Assembly (NCBI RefSeq): GCF_900142395.1
Contig: NZ_FRAS01000005.1
Location: 1 to 64,000 of the forward strand
Length of the DNA: 64,000 nucleotides
DNA from: Hymenobacter psychrotolerans DSM 18569
Lineage (GTDB): Bacteria > Bacteroidota > Bacteroidia > Cytophagales > Hymenobacteraceae
Direction: 5' to 3'
The notes beneath the pieces are model-generated. The model was given only the letters and a program-made list of their open reading frames with translations. It searched no databases and was not told the DNA's origin. A program made the translations under genes and the position numbers. Position 1 is the first letter of the stretch. Each line of letters starts with the position of its first letter. Positions 45,001 to 55,850 of this stretch are shown here, piece after piece.

Positions 45001-45242
45001 TCGGAGGTCATGTACTTCATGCCCGGCACGCCATTAATGGCCTGCTCCAGCGGAATCAGCACCGATTCGGTGAGCACCTTGGCGCTGGCGCCCGGGTACG
45101 CCGTGCTCACCATCACCATGGGCGGCGAGATTTCAGGAAACTGGGACGTTGGCAACGTGTTGATTGCCAGAACCCCCAGGAACATGATAACCACCGAAAT
45201 AACGATGGCAAACACGGGGCGGCGAATGAATTTACTGAACAT
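42045..45242 (-). CDS. RND efflux permease (HAE1/AcrB family)
   Basis: 1065 residues. MFSKFIRRPVFAIVISVVIM is the usual N-terminal helix; twelve helices with two large periplasmic loops follow. The proton-relay pair Asp408-Asp409 lies in GIVVDDAIVVVEAV, and the third site lysine region is in the second half (GLLGKNAVLIVEFA). QFPEISPP, GVPGMKYMTSDAVS and LPSGFIPAEDQG are further AcrB-type landmarks. It exports hydrophobic compounds driven by proton influx. It is the middle gene of adaptor-permease-channel; 226 bases with a palindromic element separate it from the adaptor. Confidence 0.95.
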   Translation of the reverse strand: MFSKFIRRPVFAIVISVVIMFLGVLAINTLPTSQFPEISPPMVMVSTAYPGASAKVLTESVLIPLEQAINGVPGMKYMTSDAVSAGEANIQIVFNLGTDPEQAVVNVNTRIAQVLNRLPVLVQREGVVVNRVVPNMLMYVNLYSKDKNTDMRYLFNFAGVNMLPEIQRIDGVGRASILGSRQYAMRVWLKPDRMRAYNLSVDDVMEALNDQSVIGSPGRIGRSDGKEASALEYVLTYKGRFNDVEEYKNVIIKANSNGETLRLKDVANVELGSEFYDIYSNLDGYPSAAIILKQTYGSNALDVIKSVKAKLEELKKTMPPGMDYKISYDVSNFLDASTENVIHTLRDAFILVALVVFLFLGDWRSTLIPILAVPVSLVGAFMAMQAFGLTINMITLFALVLAIGIVVDDAIVVVEAVHAKMEEKHLSPYGAVREVIGEISGAIIAITILMTAVFVPVAFMSGPVGIFYRQFSITMAASIVISGIVALTLTPVLCAMILKNNHGQPRPKTPINRFIDWFNRGFERLTGRYTNLLERLVDRRVLTFAVLIAFGLGIFGISTTLPSGFIPAEDQGMIYAVLQTPPGSTLERTNDLSQRLQKLAEKVPGIESISTLAGYEILTEGRGSNAGTCIISLKPWNERKESVHDVILALEEKAKDIPGATIEFFEPPAVPGYGAAGGFQLQLLDKTSTGDYKALEKVNEEFMAALQKRKELAGLFTFFSANYPQYELQIDNQLAMQKGVSIGNAMNTLSIMVGSTYELGFIKYQRFFKVFVQASPEYRRLPKDILDMWVKNDKGEMVPFSAFMKIVKGQGANEINRYNMYPTASIRGDAAQGYSSGEAIKAVQEVAAKTLPRGYDIDWGGLSKDEVSRGNEAIYIFLVVIVFVYLVLAAQYESFLLPLSVILSLPAGIFGSFLLIKTMGLANNIYAQVGLVMLVGLLGKNAVLIVEFAVQKHEEGMTVREAAIEGAKVRFRPILMTSFAFIAGLIPLVLAHGAGAIGNRTIGTAALGGMLFGTVFGVILVPGLYYVFGTLAAGRKLIQDENENPLSEFEPHVIVEEEVPSHAHA

Positions 45243-45272
45243 GAAATAGGGAGCTATTCGTGACTATTGGGG

Positions 45273-45444
45273 CGTCATGCTTGATCTGGCGTCCGCTTGT
45301 CGAAGCATCTCTACCGCTTCGTGGCACGGTTCACTAGCCCAGGGTTTAAACCCTGGGCTATGGAGCGGAAATCGTGCAATAAAGAGGGGTTAGTTTGGCG
45401 GTAGAGATGCTTCGACTGCGGCTGCGCCTTCGCTCAGCATGACG
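45273..45444. repeat. Palindromic intergenic element, copy 4 (long, composite)
   Basis: Outer arms CGTCATGC...GCATGACG; inner arms CTTGTCGAAGCATCTCTACCGC-type at about 45296-45318 with the complement GCGGTAGAGATGCTTCGAC at about 45398-45416. Between them sits a separate 26-bp perfect palindrome at 45335-45360 (TAGCCCAGGG, TTTAAA, CCCTGGGCTA). It looks like one palindromic element inserted into another, placed within the RND operon. Confidence 0.75.
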
Positions 45445-45468
45445 TTCTTCTTCCGGGAAATGCCCGCC

Positions 45469-46557
45469 TTATTCCGAATACACTTTCAGGTGCGCAATCA
45501 CCGACTTGGGCTCCTGGTAGGTGAAGTGGATTTTGTCGCCGTCCTTCACTTTCCGGATGCCTTCCAGCAGAAGCTTATCACCGGCTTTCAGGCCGCCCGT
45601 CACGATGTAGAGGTCCGGTATTTCGGCCCCTATGGTCACTTCTTTCTGGTGCACCCGGTTTTTGGCGTCCACCACGTACACAAACTTCTTTTCGAGCACC
45701 TCGAACGTGACCTTCTGCGGGATAATGAGGGCGTTTTTCAGGGGCACGGTCATCAGCACAGAACCGGTTTCGCCGTTGCGCAGCAGGCCCTCGGGGTTAG
45801 GAAAAGTAGCCCGGAAGGCAATGTTGCCGGTTTCGTTGTTGAAATCGGCCTCAATGGTCTGCACGACGCCGGGATGGTTGAACACCTCATTATTGGCCAT
45901 TCGCAGCGTTACCCGCGTTTCGTCTTTGGTGCGGGCACGAGTCGTGTAAGCCAGGTACTCGGCCTCGGGCACGTTGAAATAAACCCACATCTTGCTGTTG
46001 TCGGAAAGCGTGGTCAGCAGGTCGCCCTCATCCACCAGGCTGCCCAGCCGGGCCTGGAAATGGTCCATCATGCCGCTGAACGGCGCCCGGATGGTGGTGA
46101 AGTCGAGGTGGGTTTTGGCCAGGCCGACTTCGGCGTTGGCCTTGTCCAGCTTGGCCTGGGCCAGCGCCAGCTCATTTTTCGATACCACGTTCTTGTCGGC
46201 CAGCTGCTTGGTGTTCTGGTACTCCAGGCTCACGTAGTTGGCTTCGGCTTTCGATTTCTGCAGCTCGGCCTTGTACACCATCGGCATAATCTGAAACATC
46301 AGCTGCCCCTGCTGCACGTGCTGGCCCTCGTCCACGTAAATCTTCTGCAGATAGCCTTTTTCCAGGGCGCGCACCTCGATGTGCTGAAAGGCCCGAATCT
46401 GCGACACGTACTCTTTGGTAATCGTGGTGTCTTTCTGCAGGGCACTGGTAACCAGAAACTTGACGTGGCCTTCTTTTTCCTGGTGTTTTTTGGAGCAGCT
46501 AGCCGTGCCGCACAGCACGCCCGCGCCAACCAGCGCGAGCAGGAACCTTCTTTTCAT
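45469..46557 (-). CDS. RND efflux periplasmic adaptor (membrane fusion lipoprotein)
   Basis: 362 residues from the ATG at 46557 (MKRRFLLALVGAGVLCGTASC, lipobox TASC). Membrane fusion protein order: beta-barrel and lipoyl halves (HIEVRALEKGYLQKIYVDEGQHVQQGQLMF), a coiled-coil hairpin (about 105-165, KAELQKSKAEANYVSLEYQ to AKLDKANAEVGLA), the second lipoyl half FTTIRAPFSGMMDHFQARLGSLVDEGDLL, then beta-barrel and membrane-proximal domains (given in parts). It bridges the permease and outer-membrane channel. First gene of the RND operon; no regulator gene is adjacent. Confidence 0.93.
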   Translation of the reverse strand: MKRRFLLALVGAGVLCGTASCSKKHQEKEGHVKFLVTSALQKDTTITKEYVSQIRAFQHIEVRALEKGYLQKIYVDEGQHVQQGQLMFQIMPMVYKAELQKSKAEANYVSLEYQNTKQLADKNVVSKNELALAQAKLDKANAEVGLAKTHLDFTTIRAPFSGMMDHFQARLGSLVDEGDLLTTLSDNSKMWVYFNVPEAEYLAYTTRARTKDETRVTLRMANNEVFNHPGVVQTIEADFNNETGNIAFRATFPNPEGLLRNGETGSVLMTVPLKNALIIPQKVTFEVLEKKFVYVVDAKNRVHQKEVTIGAEIPDLYIVTGGLKAGDKLLLEGIRKVKDGDKIHFTYQEPKSVIAHLKVYSE

Positions 46558-49206
<2,649 letters not shown>

Positions 49207-49225
49207 ATAAGCTAGAAAAATCGTT

Positions 49226-49312
49226 TGTCATCCTGAGCAGAGCGAAGGACCTCCCCACGTTGAACAAAATCGTTCTGGCGTGGGAAGGTCCTTCGCTCTG
49301 CTCAGGATGACA
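49226..49312. repeat. Palindromic intergenic element, copy 5 (class A loop)
   Basis: TGTCATCCTGAGCAGAGCGA... and its complement ending GGATGACA form arms of about 34 bases with one bulge; loop TTGAACAAAATCGTTCTGG. Lies between the convergent GH97 and kdsB genes. Confidence 0.9.
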
Positions 49313-49326
49313 GGTTGTTTGTATAC

Positions 49327-50073
49327 CTACTGCCCGCGCAGATGCTGCAACGCCCGCTCCACGTCCTCGGGCGTGTCGATGCCGATGGTTTCCAGCTCGG
49401 TTTCGGCGGTCTGGATGCGGTAGCCGGCTTCCAGCCAGCGCAGCTGCTCCAGGCTTTCGGCCAGCTCCAGCGGCGAGGGCGGCAGCTGCGTAATGGCCGT
49501 CAGCACGTCGGGGCGGTAGGCGTAGAGGCCGATGTGGCGCAGGTAGCGGTGCTGCTGCAGCCACTCGGTCTCGGGGTGCTGGCGCTGGTAGGGCAGGGGG
49601 TGGCGGCTGAAATACAGTGCGTTGCCCTGCGCATCGAGCACTACTTTGGGCAGGTGCGGGCTAAACAGCTCCTCGCTGCTGACGACCGGCTTCACCAGCG
49701 TGGCCAGCGGCGGCGGCGGCGGCACGGCAAACAGTTGCACCAGCGCATCAATCTGGGCCGGATGAATGAACGGCTCGTCGCCCTGAATATTGATGATGCA
49801 GTCGGCGGCTACGCCCAGCTGCTCATAGGCGTCGCGCACCCGGTCGGTGCCGCTGGGGTGGTCGGGGTTGGTCAGCACGGCCTCGCCGCCGAAGCCCTGC
49901 ACATGCTCCAGAATCCGCGCATCGTCGGTGGCTACTACCACCCGGCTCAGGCTGGACTGGCGGGCCTGCGCCACCACCCGCTGAATCATGGACTGGCCGC
50001 CGAGGTCCACGAGGGGCTTGCCGGGCAGGCGGGTGGAGGCGTAGCGGGCGGGAATGATGCCGATGGCGAGCAT
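49327..50073 (-). CDS. kdsB: 3-deoxy-manno-octulosonate cytidylyltransferase
   Basis: 248 residues from the ATG at 50073 (MLAIGIIPARYASTRLPGKPL); the upstream open frame lacks family similarity. IIPARYASTRLPGKPL is the CTP-binding loop, followed by VVVATDDARI, TNPDHPSGTDRV, NIQGDEPFI (metal-binding Asp) and IGLYAYRPDVL, as in KdsB. It activates Kdo to CMP-Kdo for the inner core of lipopolysaccharide. Length fits the family (about 245-255). Confidence 0.95.
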   Translation of the reverse strand: MLAIGIIPARYASTRLPGKPLVDLGGQSMIQRVVAQARQSSLSRVVVATDDARILEHVQGFGGEAVLTNPDHPSGTDRVRDAYEQLGVAADCIINIQGDEPFIHPAQIDALVQLFAVPPPPPLATLVKPVVSSEELFSPHLPKVVLDAQGNALYFSRHPLPYQRQHPETEWLQQHRYLRHIGLYAYRPDVLTAITQLPPSPLELAESLEQLRWLEAGYRIQTAETELETIGIDTPEDVERALQHLRGQ

Positions 50074-50352
50074 AGAAAGCAGCAGGTGGTGAAAACACAA
50101 ACAACGGGAAAAACTGCCGGGCCGGCTAATGTGGGGCAAGAAGCCGGAGCTAGCCACCCAGACCCGCGCCGGCGGCGCGTTTTCGTAGGCCTGGGTAAAA
50201 CCCTGGATTTTCCCGAAAACGAGCAATAAAAAACCGATGTCGTGCTATCAGGCTGGGCTACTGCGCGCGAATCCCTAACTTTCGGCAGAATTTATGCACG
50301 GCAGCGGTTTTTTGCCGTTTAGTGTCCGTTGCTGCCCTTGCCTGTTGATTGT

Positions 50353-51354
50353 ATGTCCCGATTTTCGTTGCTGTCCGCCGCGTTTGTTCTCTCTGGTTTT
50401 TCGGCGCTGGCCGCTCCCGGCCTGGTCACCCCTCCCGACTCCATCGGGGTGGAGTACCGCAATGGCAAAATGCTGATCAAGCACCGTGTGGCGCCCGGCG
50501 AAACCCTCTACGGCCTCGCACGCCGCTATAAAGTGCCCGTAGATCAGATTGTGGAGGCCAACGCGGGCCAGAACGGTGCCCTGGTGACCGGCCAGATTGT
50601 GCTGGTGCCACGCCAGCGGGCGGTAATGAACGCGCCGGCCGCGCCCAAAGCCACGGCTGCCGCTGCTCCTGCCGGCGGCACTCCGGCTACCTCGGCGGCG
50701 GCCCGTGTCCTGCCCACCGATGCCCGCGGCAACCACGTGTATAAGGTAGAAGCCGGCCAGACGCTCTACGCCATTGCCCGCCGCTTCCAGACCACGCCCG
50801 CTGAGCTGGCCCGTCTCAATGGCTTCACCACTGCCTACAATGTGCGCGTGGGCGAAACGCTGATTGTGGCTGCTGGCAGCCGCACCACCCCGCCCCGCCG
50901 CGAAACTCCGGCGGCTCCGGCCACGCGCGAGCCTGCCGTAGCCGCTACGCCTGCTCCGGCCCGCCCAACTCCCGCGCCCGCCCGCCCTGAGGAAAGCAGC
51001 AAGCAGCCCGACACGGCCGCTGCTACTCCTGCCGCGCCCAAGCAGAAGGAGGAAGACCGCACGCCTACCCGCGCCAGCGAAATCGTGCACCGCGTGACGG
51101 AAAGCGGCTTGGCCACCAGCATCCCCAACAGCACCACCGACAAGTACCTGGCCCTGCACAAAACGGCCGCCGTGGGCACTATCATGCAGGTGCGCAACAT
51201 CATGAACGGGCAGTCGGTGTACGTGCGCGTGATTGGCCCGCTGCCCGAAACCGGCGAAAACAGCAACATCCTGGTGCGCCTCTCGCCCCGCGCCGTGCAG
51301 CGCCTCGCCACCCCCGACGCCCGCTTCCGCGTGGAAACCAGCTACGTGCCGTAA
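50353..51354 (+). CDS. Secreted protein with two LysM domains and a C-terminal double-psi-type domain
   Basis: 333 residues from the ATG at 50353 (MSRFSLLSAAFVLSGFSALA, signal peptide). LysM 1 at about 38-85 (HRVAPGETLYGLARRYKVPVDQIVEANAG in parts) and LysM 2 at about 128-175 (YKVEAGQTLYAIARRFQTTP, LNGF, VRVGETLIV) bind peptidoglycan. A long Ala/Pro/Thr-rich linker (about 178-245) leads to a C-terminal domain (about 250-333: LALHKTAAVGTIMQVRNIMN, VYVRVIGPLPETGENSNILV, LSPRAVQRL) resembling the RlpA-like double-psi barrel. A cell-wall-associated role is likely. Confidence 0.87.
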   Translation: MSRFSLLSAAFVLSGFSALAAPGLVTPPDSIGVEYRNGKMLIKHRVAPGETLYGLARRYKVPVDQIVEANAGQNGALVTGQIVLVPRQRAVMNAPAAPKATAAAAPAGGTPATSAAARVLPTDARGNHVYKVEAGQTLYAIARRFQTTPAELARLNGFTTAYNVRVGETLIVAAGSRTTPPRRETPAAPATREPAVAATPAPARPTPAPARPEESSKQPDTAAATPAAPKQKEEDRTPTRASEIVHRVTESGLATSIPNSTTDKYLALHKTAAVGTIMQVRNIMNGQSVYVRVIGPLPETGENSNILVRLSPRAVQRLATPDARFRVETSYVP

Positions 51355-51381
51355 GTCGAGGAAAGAATCTAAAAATCAGGT

Positions 51382-51471
51382 CGTCATGCGGAGCGGAGCC
51401 GAAGCATCTTGGTAATGTGGTAAATGATTCTACTACACTAGCGAGATGCCTCGGCTCCGCTCCGCATGACG
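51382..51471. repeat. Palindromic intergenic element, copy 6 (class B loop)
   Basis: CGTCATGCGGAGCGGAGCCG and its complement CGGCTCCGCTCCGCATGACG form the outer arms; inner AAGCATCT/AGATGC pairing, loop of about 30 bases. Lies between the co-directional LysM and TIGR02757 genes. Confidence 0.88.
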
Positions 51472-51490
51472 TTCTTTTATTGTCGCAAGT

Positions 51491-52249
51491 ATGAATCACG
51501 CCCAGGTCCGCACTATACTGGAGGAAAACTACGCCCGTTACAACCAGCCGGCGTTTATTCTCAACGACCCTATTCAGATTCCGCACCGCTTCACGCAGCG
51601 GCAGGACGTGGAAATCAGCGGCTTGTTTGCGGCGCTACTGGCCTGGGGGCGGCGGCCTACCATCATCAGCAAGGTAACTGAGCTGCTGCGTCGCATGGAC
51701 AACGCGCCTTACCAGTTCATCACTCAGCACTCCGACGACGACCTGAAGGGTCTGTTGGGCTTCTGCCACCGTACTTTCTGCGACACCGACCTGTTGTATT
51801 TCGTGCACTGGCTGCGCTGGTTTTACGCCGGCCATGACACGCTCGAAGACGGGTTTCTGCACGGCCGCACGCAGAAAGAGCGGATCGAGAACTTCCACAA
51901 CCTGTTCTTTAGCCTCGACGACGCGCCCCAGCGTACCCGCAAGCACGTGGCTACACCGGCCCGCGGCTCGGCCTGCAAGCGCGTGAACATGTATCTGCGC
52001 TGGATGGTCCGCCAGGACGACCAGGGCGTGGACTTCGGCCTATGGACGCGCCTGCCCATGGCTGACCTCGTCTGCCCCTGCGACGTGCACGTGGAGCGGG
52101 TAGCGCGCCGCCTGGGCCTGCTGGACCGCAAGCAGATGGACTGGCTGGCTGCCGAAGACCTTACCGCCCACTTGCGCACCTTCGACCCGAAGGACCCCGT
52201 GAAGTACGATTTTGCCTTATTCGGACTGGGCGTGGAAGGGGAGATGTAG
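51491..52249 (+). CDS. TIGR02757-family protein
   Basis: 252 residues, ATG at 51491. The sequence DPIQIPHRFTQRQDVEISGL, LLAWGRRPTIISKVTELLRRMD, and KHVATPARGSACKRVNMYLRWMVR with DFGLWT and PCDVHVERVARRLGLL is characteristic of the TIGR02757 family of Bacteroidota and Spirochaetes, whose function is unknown. The GSACKRVNMYLRWMVRxD segment and helical build recall HhH-type DNA glycosylases (EndoIII fold) without the iron-sulfur cluster; that comparison is inference. Confidence 0.85.
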   Translation: MNHAQVRTILEENYARYNQPAFILNDPIQIPHRFTQRQDVEISGLFAALLAWGRRPTIISKVTELLRRMDNAPYQFITQHSDDDLKGLLGFCHRTFCDTDLLYFVHWLRWFYAGHDTLEDGFLHGRTQKERIENFHNLFFSLDDAPQRTRKHVATPARGSACKRVNMYLRWMVRQDDQGVDFGLWTRLPMADLVCPCDVHVERVARRLGLLDRKQMDWLAAEDLTAHLRTFDPKDPVKYDFALFGLGVEGEM

Positions 52250-52369
52250 CGCTCCACAGCCGCCCATAGTGCGCCAAAAACGAGTAAGCAGCCATGCTTG
52301 GTTTCGGCGCGCAGCAAAACGCCTAGATTACATTACGGTTAATGAATCTTTCCCCTCGCTGCGGATGTT

Positions 52370-52377
52370 TACCTTCG
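52370..52377 (+). promoter_or_regulatory. -7 promoter box of mutS2
   Basis: TACCTTCG, one mismatch from TAnnTTTG and identical to the box in front of gapA, 43 bases upstream of the mutS2 start. Confidence 0.45.
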
Positions 52378-52420
52378 CATTCTCATTCGATTACCGCCTA
52401 CTTATTACCGACTACCTGAT

Positions 52421-54838
52421 TTGATTCTTCCTCAGAACTTCGAGCAGAAAATAGGATTTGCGCAGCTGCGCGACATGCTGGAAGGCCTGTGCCTGAGCCC
52501 GCTAGGCCGCCAGTTTGTGGCCAAGATGAGCTTCCAGACCAAGCACGACCAGCTCCAGAAGCTCCTGCTCCAGACCGACGAGTTCCGCTTCCTGCTGCAT
52601 AGCGGGGCCGACTTTCCTTCCCAGCACTACCACGACGTAAATCCGCATCTGGTGCGGGCCAGCCTGCCCGGCGCCTACCTCGACGTAGCGGCCTTCTTCG
52701 CCGTGAAAATGAGCTTGCGCACCATCCGGCAGGCCCTCACCTTCTTCACGCAGGCCCCCGAAGACCTGTACCCGACCCTACGCCTGCTCGGCATTGGGGT
52801 GCAGGTGGACCGCAACCTGCTGGCCGCCCTCGACAAAGTGGTGGACGACGAAGGCCTCGTGCGCGACGACGCCTCGCCACTGCTGCGCCAGCTCCGCCAG
52901 GAGCTGATTACACGCCAGGGTCTGCTGCGCAAGCAGATTGCCGGTATTCTGCGCCACGCCAAAAACGAAGGCTGGATTCCGGGCGATGCCGAGCCCACCA
53001 TCCGGGGTGGCCGCCTGGTGCTGCCCGTTATTGCCGAGCACAAGCGCCGCGTGAAAGGCCTGATTCACGACGAGTCGGCCTCGGGGCAGACGGTGTTCAT
53101 TGAGCCGGAAGCCGTGTTCGAACTCAACAACGATATCAAGGACCTCGAAAACGCCTACCAGCGGGAGCTGATCCGGATTCTGACGGCCCTGACGGACCAG
53201 CTGCGCCCCCACATTCCGGACCTGCGCAAAGCCTACCAGTACCTCGGCCTGCTCGATTTCGTGCGCGCCAAGGCCATCCTGGCGCTGCGGCTGGAAGCTA
53301 CGCTGCCCGCGCTGCACCCGCGCCCCCAGATGCTCTGGAAAAAGGTGCGCCACCCGCTGCTCTACCTCACCTTCCAGAACCACGCCAAGGACGACCCGCG
53401 CGAAGTCGTGCCGCTCGATATTGAGCTCACGCCGGAGCAGCGCATCCTGCTGATTTCGGGGCCGAATGCCGGGGGTAAATCCGTGAGCATGAAGACGGTG
53501 GGGCTGGTGCAGTATATGCTGCAGTGCGGCCTGCTGATTCCGGCCGGTGAAGGGTCGGAAGCCGGCATGTTCGATGATATTTTCCTGGACATCGGCGACG
53601 AGCAGAGTCTGGAAAACGATTTGAGCACGTACTCGTCGCACTTGCTGAGCATGAAGCAGTTCGTGACGCTGGCCGGCAAGCGCAGCCTGATTCTGATTGA
53701 CGAATTCGGGACAGGTACCGAGCCGGTGCTGGGCGGCGCCATTGCCGAGTCGGTGCTGGAGCAGCTGAACCGGGCCCGCAGCTTTGGCGTCATCACCACG
53801 CACTACACCAACCTCAAGAACTACGCCGAGCGCACGCCGGGCATCGTGAACGGGGCCATGCGCTACGACCCCGAGCAACTGCAGCCGCTCTACCGCCTCG
53901 AAATCGGGAAGCCGGGCTCGTCGTTTGCCATCGAAATTGCCCGCAAAATCGGGTTGCCGAAGCAGCTTGTGGAGCGCGCCACGCAGCTGGTGGGCAAGGA
54001 TAAAATCCGCTACGACCGGCTGCTGGAAGGCCTCGAAAAGGAAAAGGCCGACCTCGAAGCCCGCACCGCCGAAGCCGCCAAGCAGGAGCGCCGCCTCAAA
54101 AAAGCTGCCCAGGAATACCAGGACCTGAAAAAGTACCTCGACGACACCACGCTCGACGTGCTGCGCAAGGCCAAGCAGGAAGCCAAACTGCTCCTGAAGG
54201 ATACCAACCAGCAGATCGAAGCCACCATCCAGGAAATCCGCCTCGGCCAGGCCGACAAGGAGAAAACCAAGGAGGCCCGTGGCAAGCTCGATACGTTTGT
54301 GCGCGAGAAGCTGCAGATTGAGCCGCCCAAGCCCAAAGCCACCCGCGAGCTGGCCGAAGCCGGTACGCTTAAAGCCGGCGACAAAGTGGCCCTTATCGGG
54401 CAGGAAGGCTACGGCGAGCTGATGAGCGTGAAGGGCAAAACCGCCGAGGTGAGCTTCGGCGGCATGAAAACCATCGTGAAAGTCAGCCAGCTGGAGAAGC
54501 TGACGCGCGCCGAAATCCGGGAGCGGGAGAAGGATGCCGCCCGCCGCGCCCCGGCCCAGTATTCCGGCTTCGACACCACGGGCAAGATGTCCGGTTTCAG
54601 CCCCACGCTGGATCTGCGCGGCGAGCGGGCCGAAGACGCCCTCAACAAAATCATGTCCTACGTGGACGATGCCGTGATGCTGGGCGTGCCGGAAATCAAG
54701 ATTCTGCACGGCCGCGGCAACGGCGTGCTGCGCCAGGTGGTGCGCGACTATCTGCACCGCACCCGCCAGGTGGCCAGCGTCGCCGACGAGCACGCCGACC
54801 GGGGCGGCGACGGTGCCACGGTGGCCGTGCTGAAGTAG
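52421..54838 (+). CDS. mutS2: Endonuclease MutS2
   Basis: 805 residues with a TTG start at 52421; the N-terminal reading ILPQNFEQKIGFAQLRDMLE is the family start, and no ATG is in frame nearby until Met19. Core and lever domains (about 1-325) precede the ATPase domain with Walker A ISGPNAGGKSVSMKTVG (Lys353), FLDIGDEQSLENDLSTYSSHL, LILIDEFGTGTEP and GVITTHYTNLKNYA. A coiled coil (about 525-640, KEKADLEARTAEAAKQERRL) and a C-terminal Smr nuclease domain (about 727-800, LDLRGERAEDALNKI, ILHGRGNGVLRQ) follow. MutS2 lacks the mismatch-recognition domain; it acts against recombination or in ribosome-collision rescue. Confidence 0.95.
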   Translation: MILPQNFEQKIGFAQLRDMLEGLCLSPLGRQFVAKMSFQTKHDQLQKLLLQTDEFRFLLHSGADFPSQHYHDVNPHLVRASLPGAYLDVAAFFAVKMSLRTIRQALTFFTQAPEDLYPTLRLLGIGVQVDRNLLAALDKVVDDEGLVRDDASPLLRQLRQELITRQGLLRKQIAGILRHAKNEGWIPGDAEPTIRGGRLVLPVIAEHKRRVKGLIHDESASGQTVFIEPEAVFELNNDIKDLENAYQRELIRILTALTDQLRPHIPDLRKAYQYLGLLDFVRAKAILALRLEATLPALHPRPQMLWKKVRHPLLYLTFQNHAKDDPREVVPLDIELTPEQRILLISGPNAGGKSVSMKTVGLVQYMLQCGLLIPAGEGSEAGMFDDIFLDIGDEQSLENDLSTYSSHLLSMKQFVTLAGKRSLILIDEFGTGTEPVLGGAIAESVLEQLNRARSFGVITTHYTNLKNYAERTPGIVNGAMRYDPEQLQPLYRLEIGKPGSSFAIEIARKIGLPKQLVERATQLVGKDKIRYDRLLEGLEKEKADLEARTAEAAKQERRLKKAAQEYQDLKKYLDDTTLDVLRKAKQEAKLLLKDTNQQIEATIQEIRLGQADKEKTKEARGKLDTFVREKLQIEPPKPKATRELAEAGTLKAGDKVALIGQEGYGELMSVKGKTAEVSFGGMKTIVKVSQLEKLTRAEIREREKDAARRAPAQYSGFDTTGKMSGFSPTLDLRGERAEDALNKIMSYVDDAVMLGVPEIKILHGRGNGVLRQVVRDYLHRTRQVASVADEHADRGGDGATVAVLK

Positions 54839-54861
54839 CGCCCAGTCACATAATTTCCCTA

Positions 54862-54894
54862 AAGAACCCGCTAGGCAACGCGTAGCGGGTTCTT
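54862..54894 (+). terminator. Terminator of mutS2
   Basis: AAGAACCCGCTA and TAGCGGGTTCTT, 12-bp stem, 9-base loop, followed by GCTTTT; 24 bases after the stop. Confidence 0.85.
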
Positions 54895-54911
54895 GCTTTT
54901 CGAACAAACCC

Positions 54912-55835
54912 ATGCACCCCCGCAACCGCCACTCCGCCCGCTACGATTTTCCGCAGCTTATTGCCGCCAGTCCGGCCCTCGCGCCCTTCGTGGCCCCCAA
55001 CAAATACGGCGACGAAAGCATTGATTTCTCTGATTACGCTGCCGTGAAGGCCCTGAACCAGGCCCTGCTCAAGCAGTTCTACGGCGTGGCCAGCTGGGAC
55101 ATTCCGGCCGGCTACCTGTGCCCGCCCATTCCCGGCCGCGCCGACTACCTGCACCACGCCGCCGACCTGCTGGCCGCCGCCAACGGCGGTACGGTGCCGC
55201 AGGGCAAGGCCGTGCATGTGCTGGACGTGGGCGTGGGCGCCAACTGCGTGTATCCCATCGTCGGGACGCGGGAGTACAACTGGCACTTCGTGGGCTCCGA
55301 TATTGATGGGGTGGCCCTAAAGGCAGCCAAGCACATGGTAGCTGCCAATCCGGTGCTGACCGGCCGCATCGAGCTGCGCCAGCAGTACCATGCTACTGAT
55401 ATTTTCGACGGCATCGTGAAGCCCCGCGAGGAGTTTGACCTGACGGTGTGCAACCCGCCGTTCCATTCGTCGGCTGAGGAAGCGGCGGCCGGTAGCCAGC
55501 GCAAAGGCCGCAACCTGGGCTACGCCAAAACGCCCGAACCCACGCTCAACTTCGGGGGGCGCAACACGGAGTTGTGGTACGAAGGCGGGGAGGAGCAATT
55601 TGTGCGCCGCATGGTGGAGCAGAGCGTGCCGCTGGCCTCGCGGGTGCTGTGGTTCACGTCGCTCATCTCCAAAAAGGAAACCCTGCGCAGCATCCACTAC
55701 TTCCTCTCCAAAACCGCCGCCCTCGACGTGAAAACCATCGAGCTGGTGCACGGCCAGAAAGCCAGCCGCCTCGTGGCCTGGACGTTTCAGGACGCCGAGC
55801 AGCAGCACGCCTGGGCCGCCCGCCGCTGGAAGTAA
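54912..55835 (+). CDS. rlmF: 23S rRNA (adenine-1618-N6)-methyltransferase
   Basis: 307 residues, ATG at 54912. MHPRNRHSARYDFPQLIAAS is the RlmF N-terminal signature. The SAM-binding segment is VLDVGVGANCVYPIVG and GSDIDGVALKAA; the N6-adenine methyltransferase motif NPPF starts at Asn181 (VCNPPFHSSAEEA). RNLGYAKTPEPTLNFGGRNTELWYEGGEE (in parts) and WFTSLISKKETL are further RlmF landmarks. It methylates A1618 of 23S rRNA. Length is usual. Confidence 0.95.
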   Translation: MHPRNRHSARYDFPQLIAASPALAPFVAPNKYGDESIDFSDYAAVKALNQALLKQFYGVASWDIPAGYLCPPIPGRADYLHHAADLLAAANGGTVPQGKAVHVLDVGVGANCVYPIVGTREYNWHFVGSDIDGVALKAAKHMVAANPVLTGRIELRQQYHATDIFDGIVKPREEFDLTVCNPPFHSSAEEAAAGSQRKGRNLGYAKTPEPTLNFGGRNTELWYEGGEEQFVRRMVEQSVPLASRVLWFTSLISKKETLRSIHYFLSKTAALDVKTIELVHGQKASRLVAWTFQDAEQQHAWAARRWK

Positions 55836-55850
55836 GACAGCAACCGGCTA

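Noticed and set aside
43452-45263. 603-codon open frame on the plus strand
   Set aside because: Antisense to the RND permease; His/Gly/Val-rich shadow.
52778-54925. 715-codon open frame on the minus strand
   Set aside because: Antisense to mutS2; no recognisable domain.
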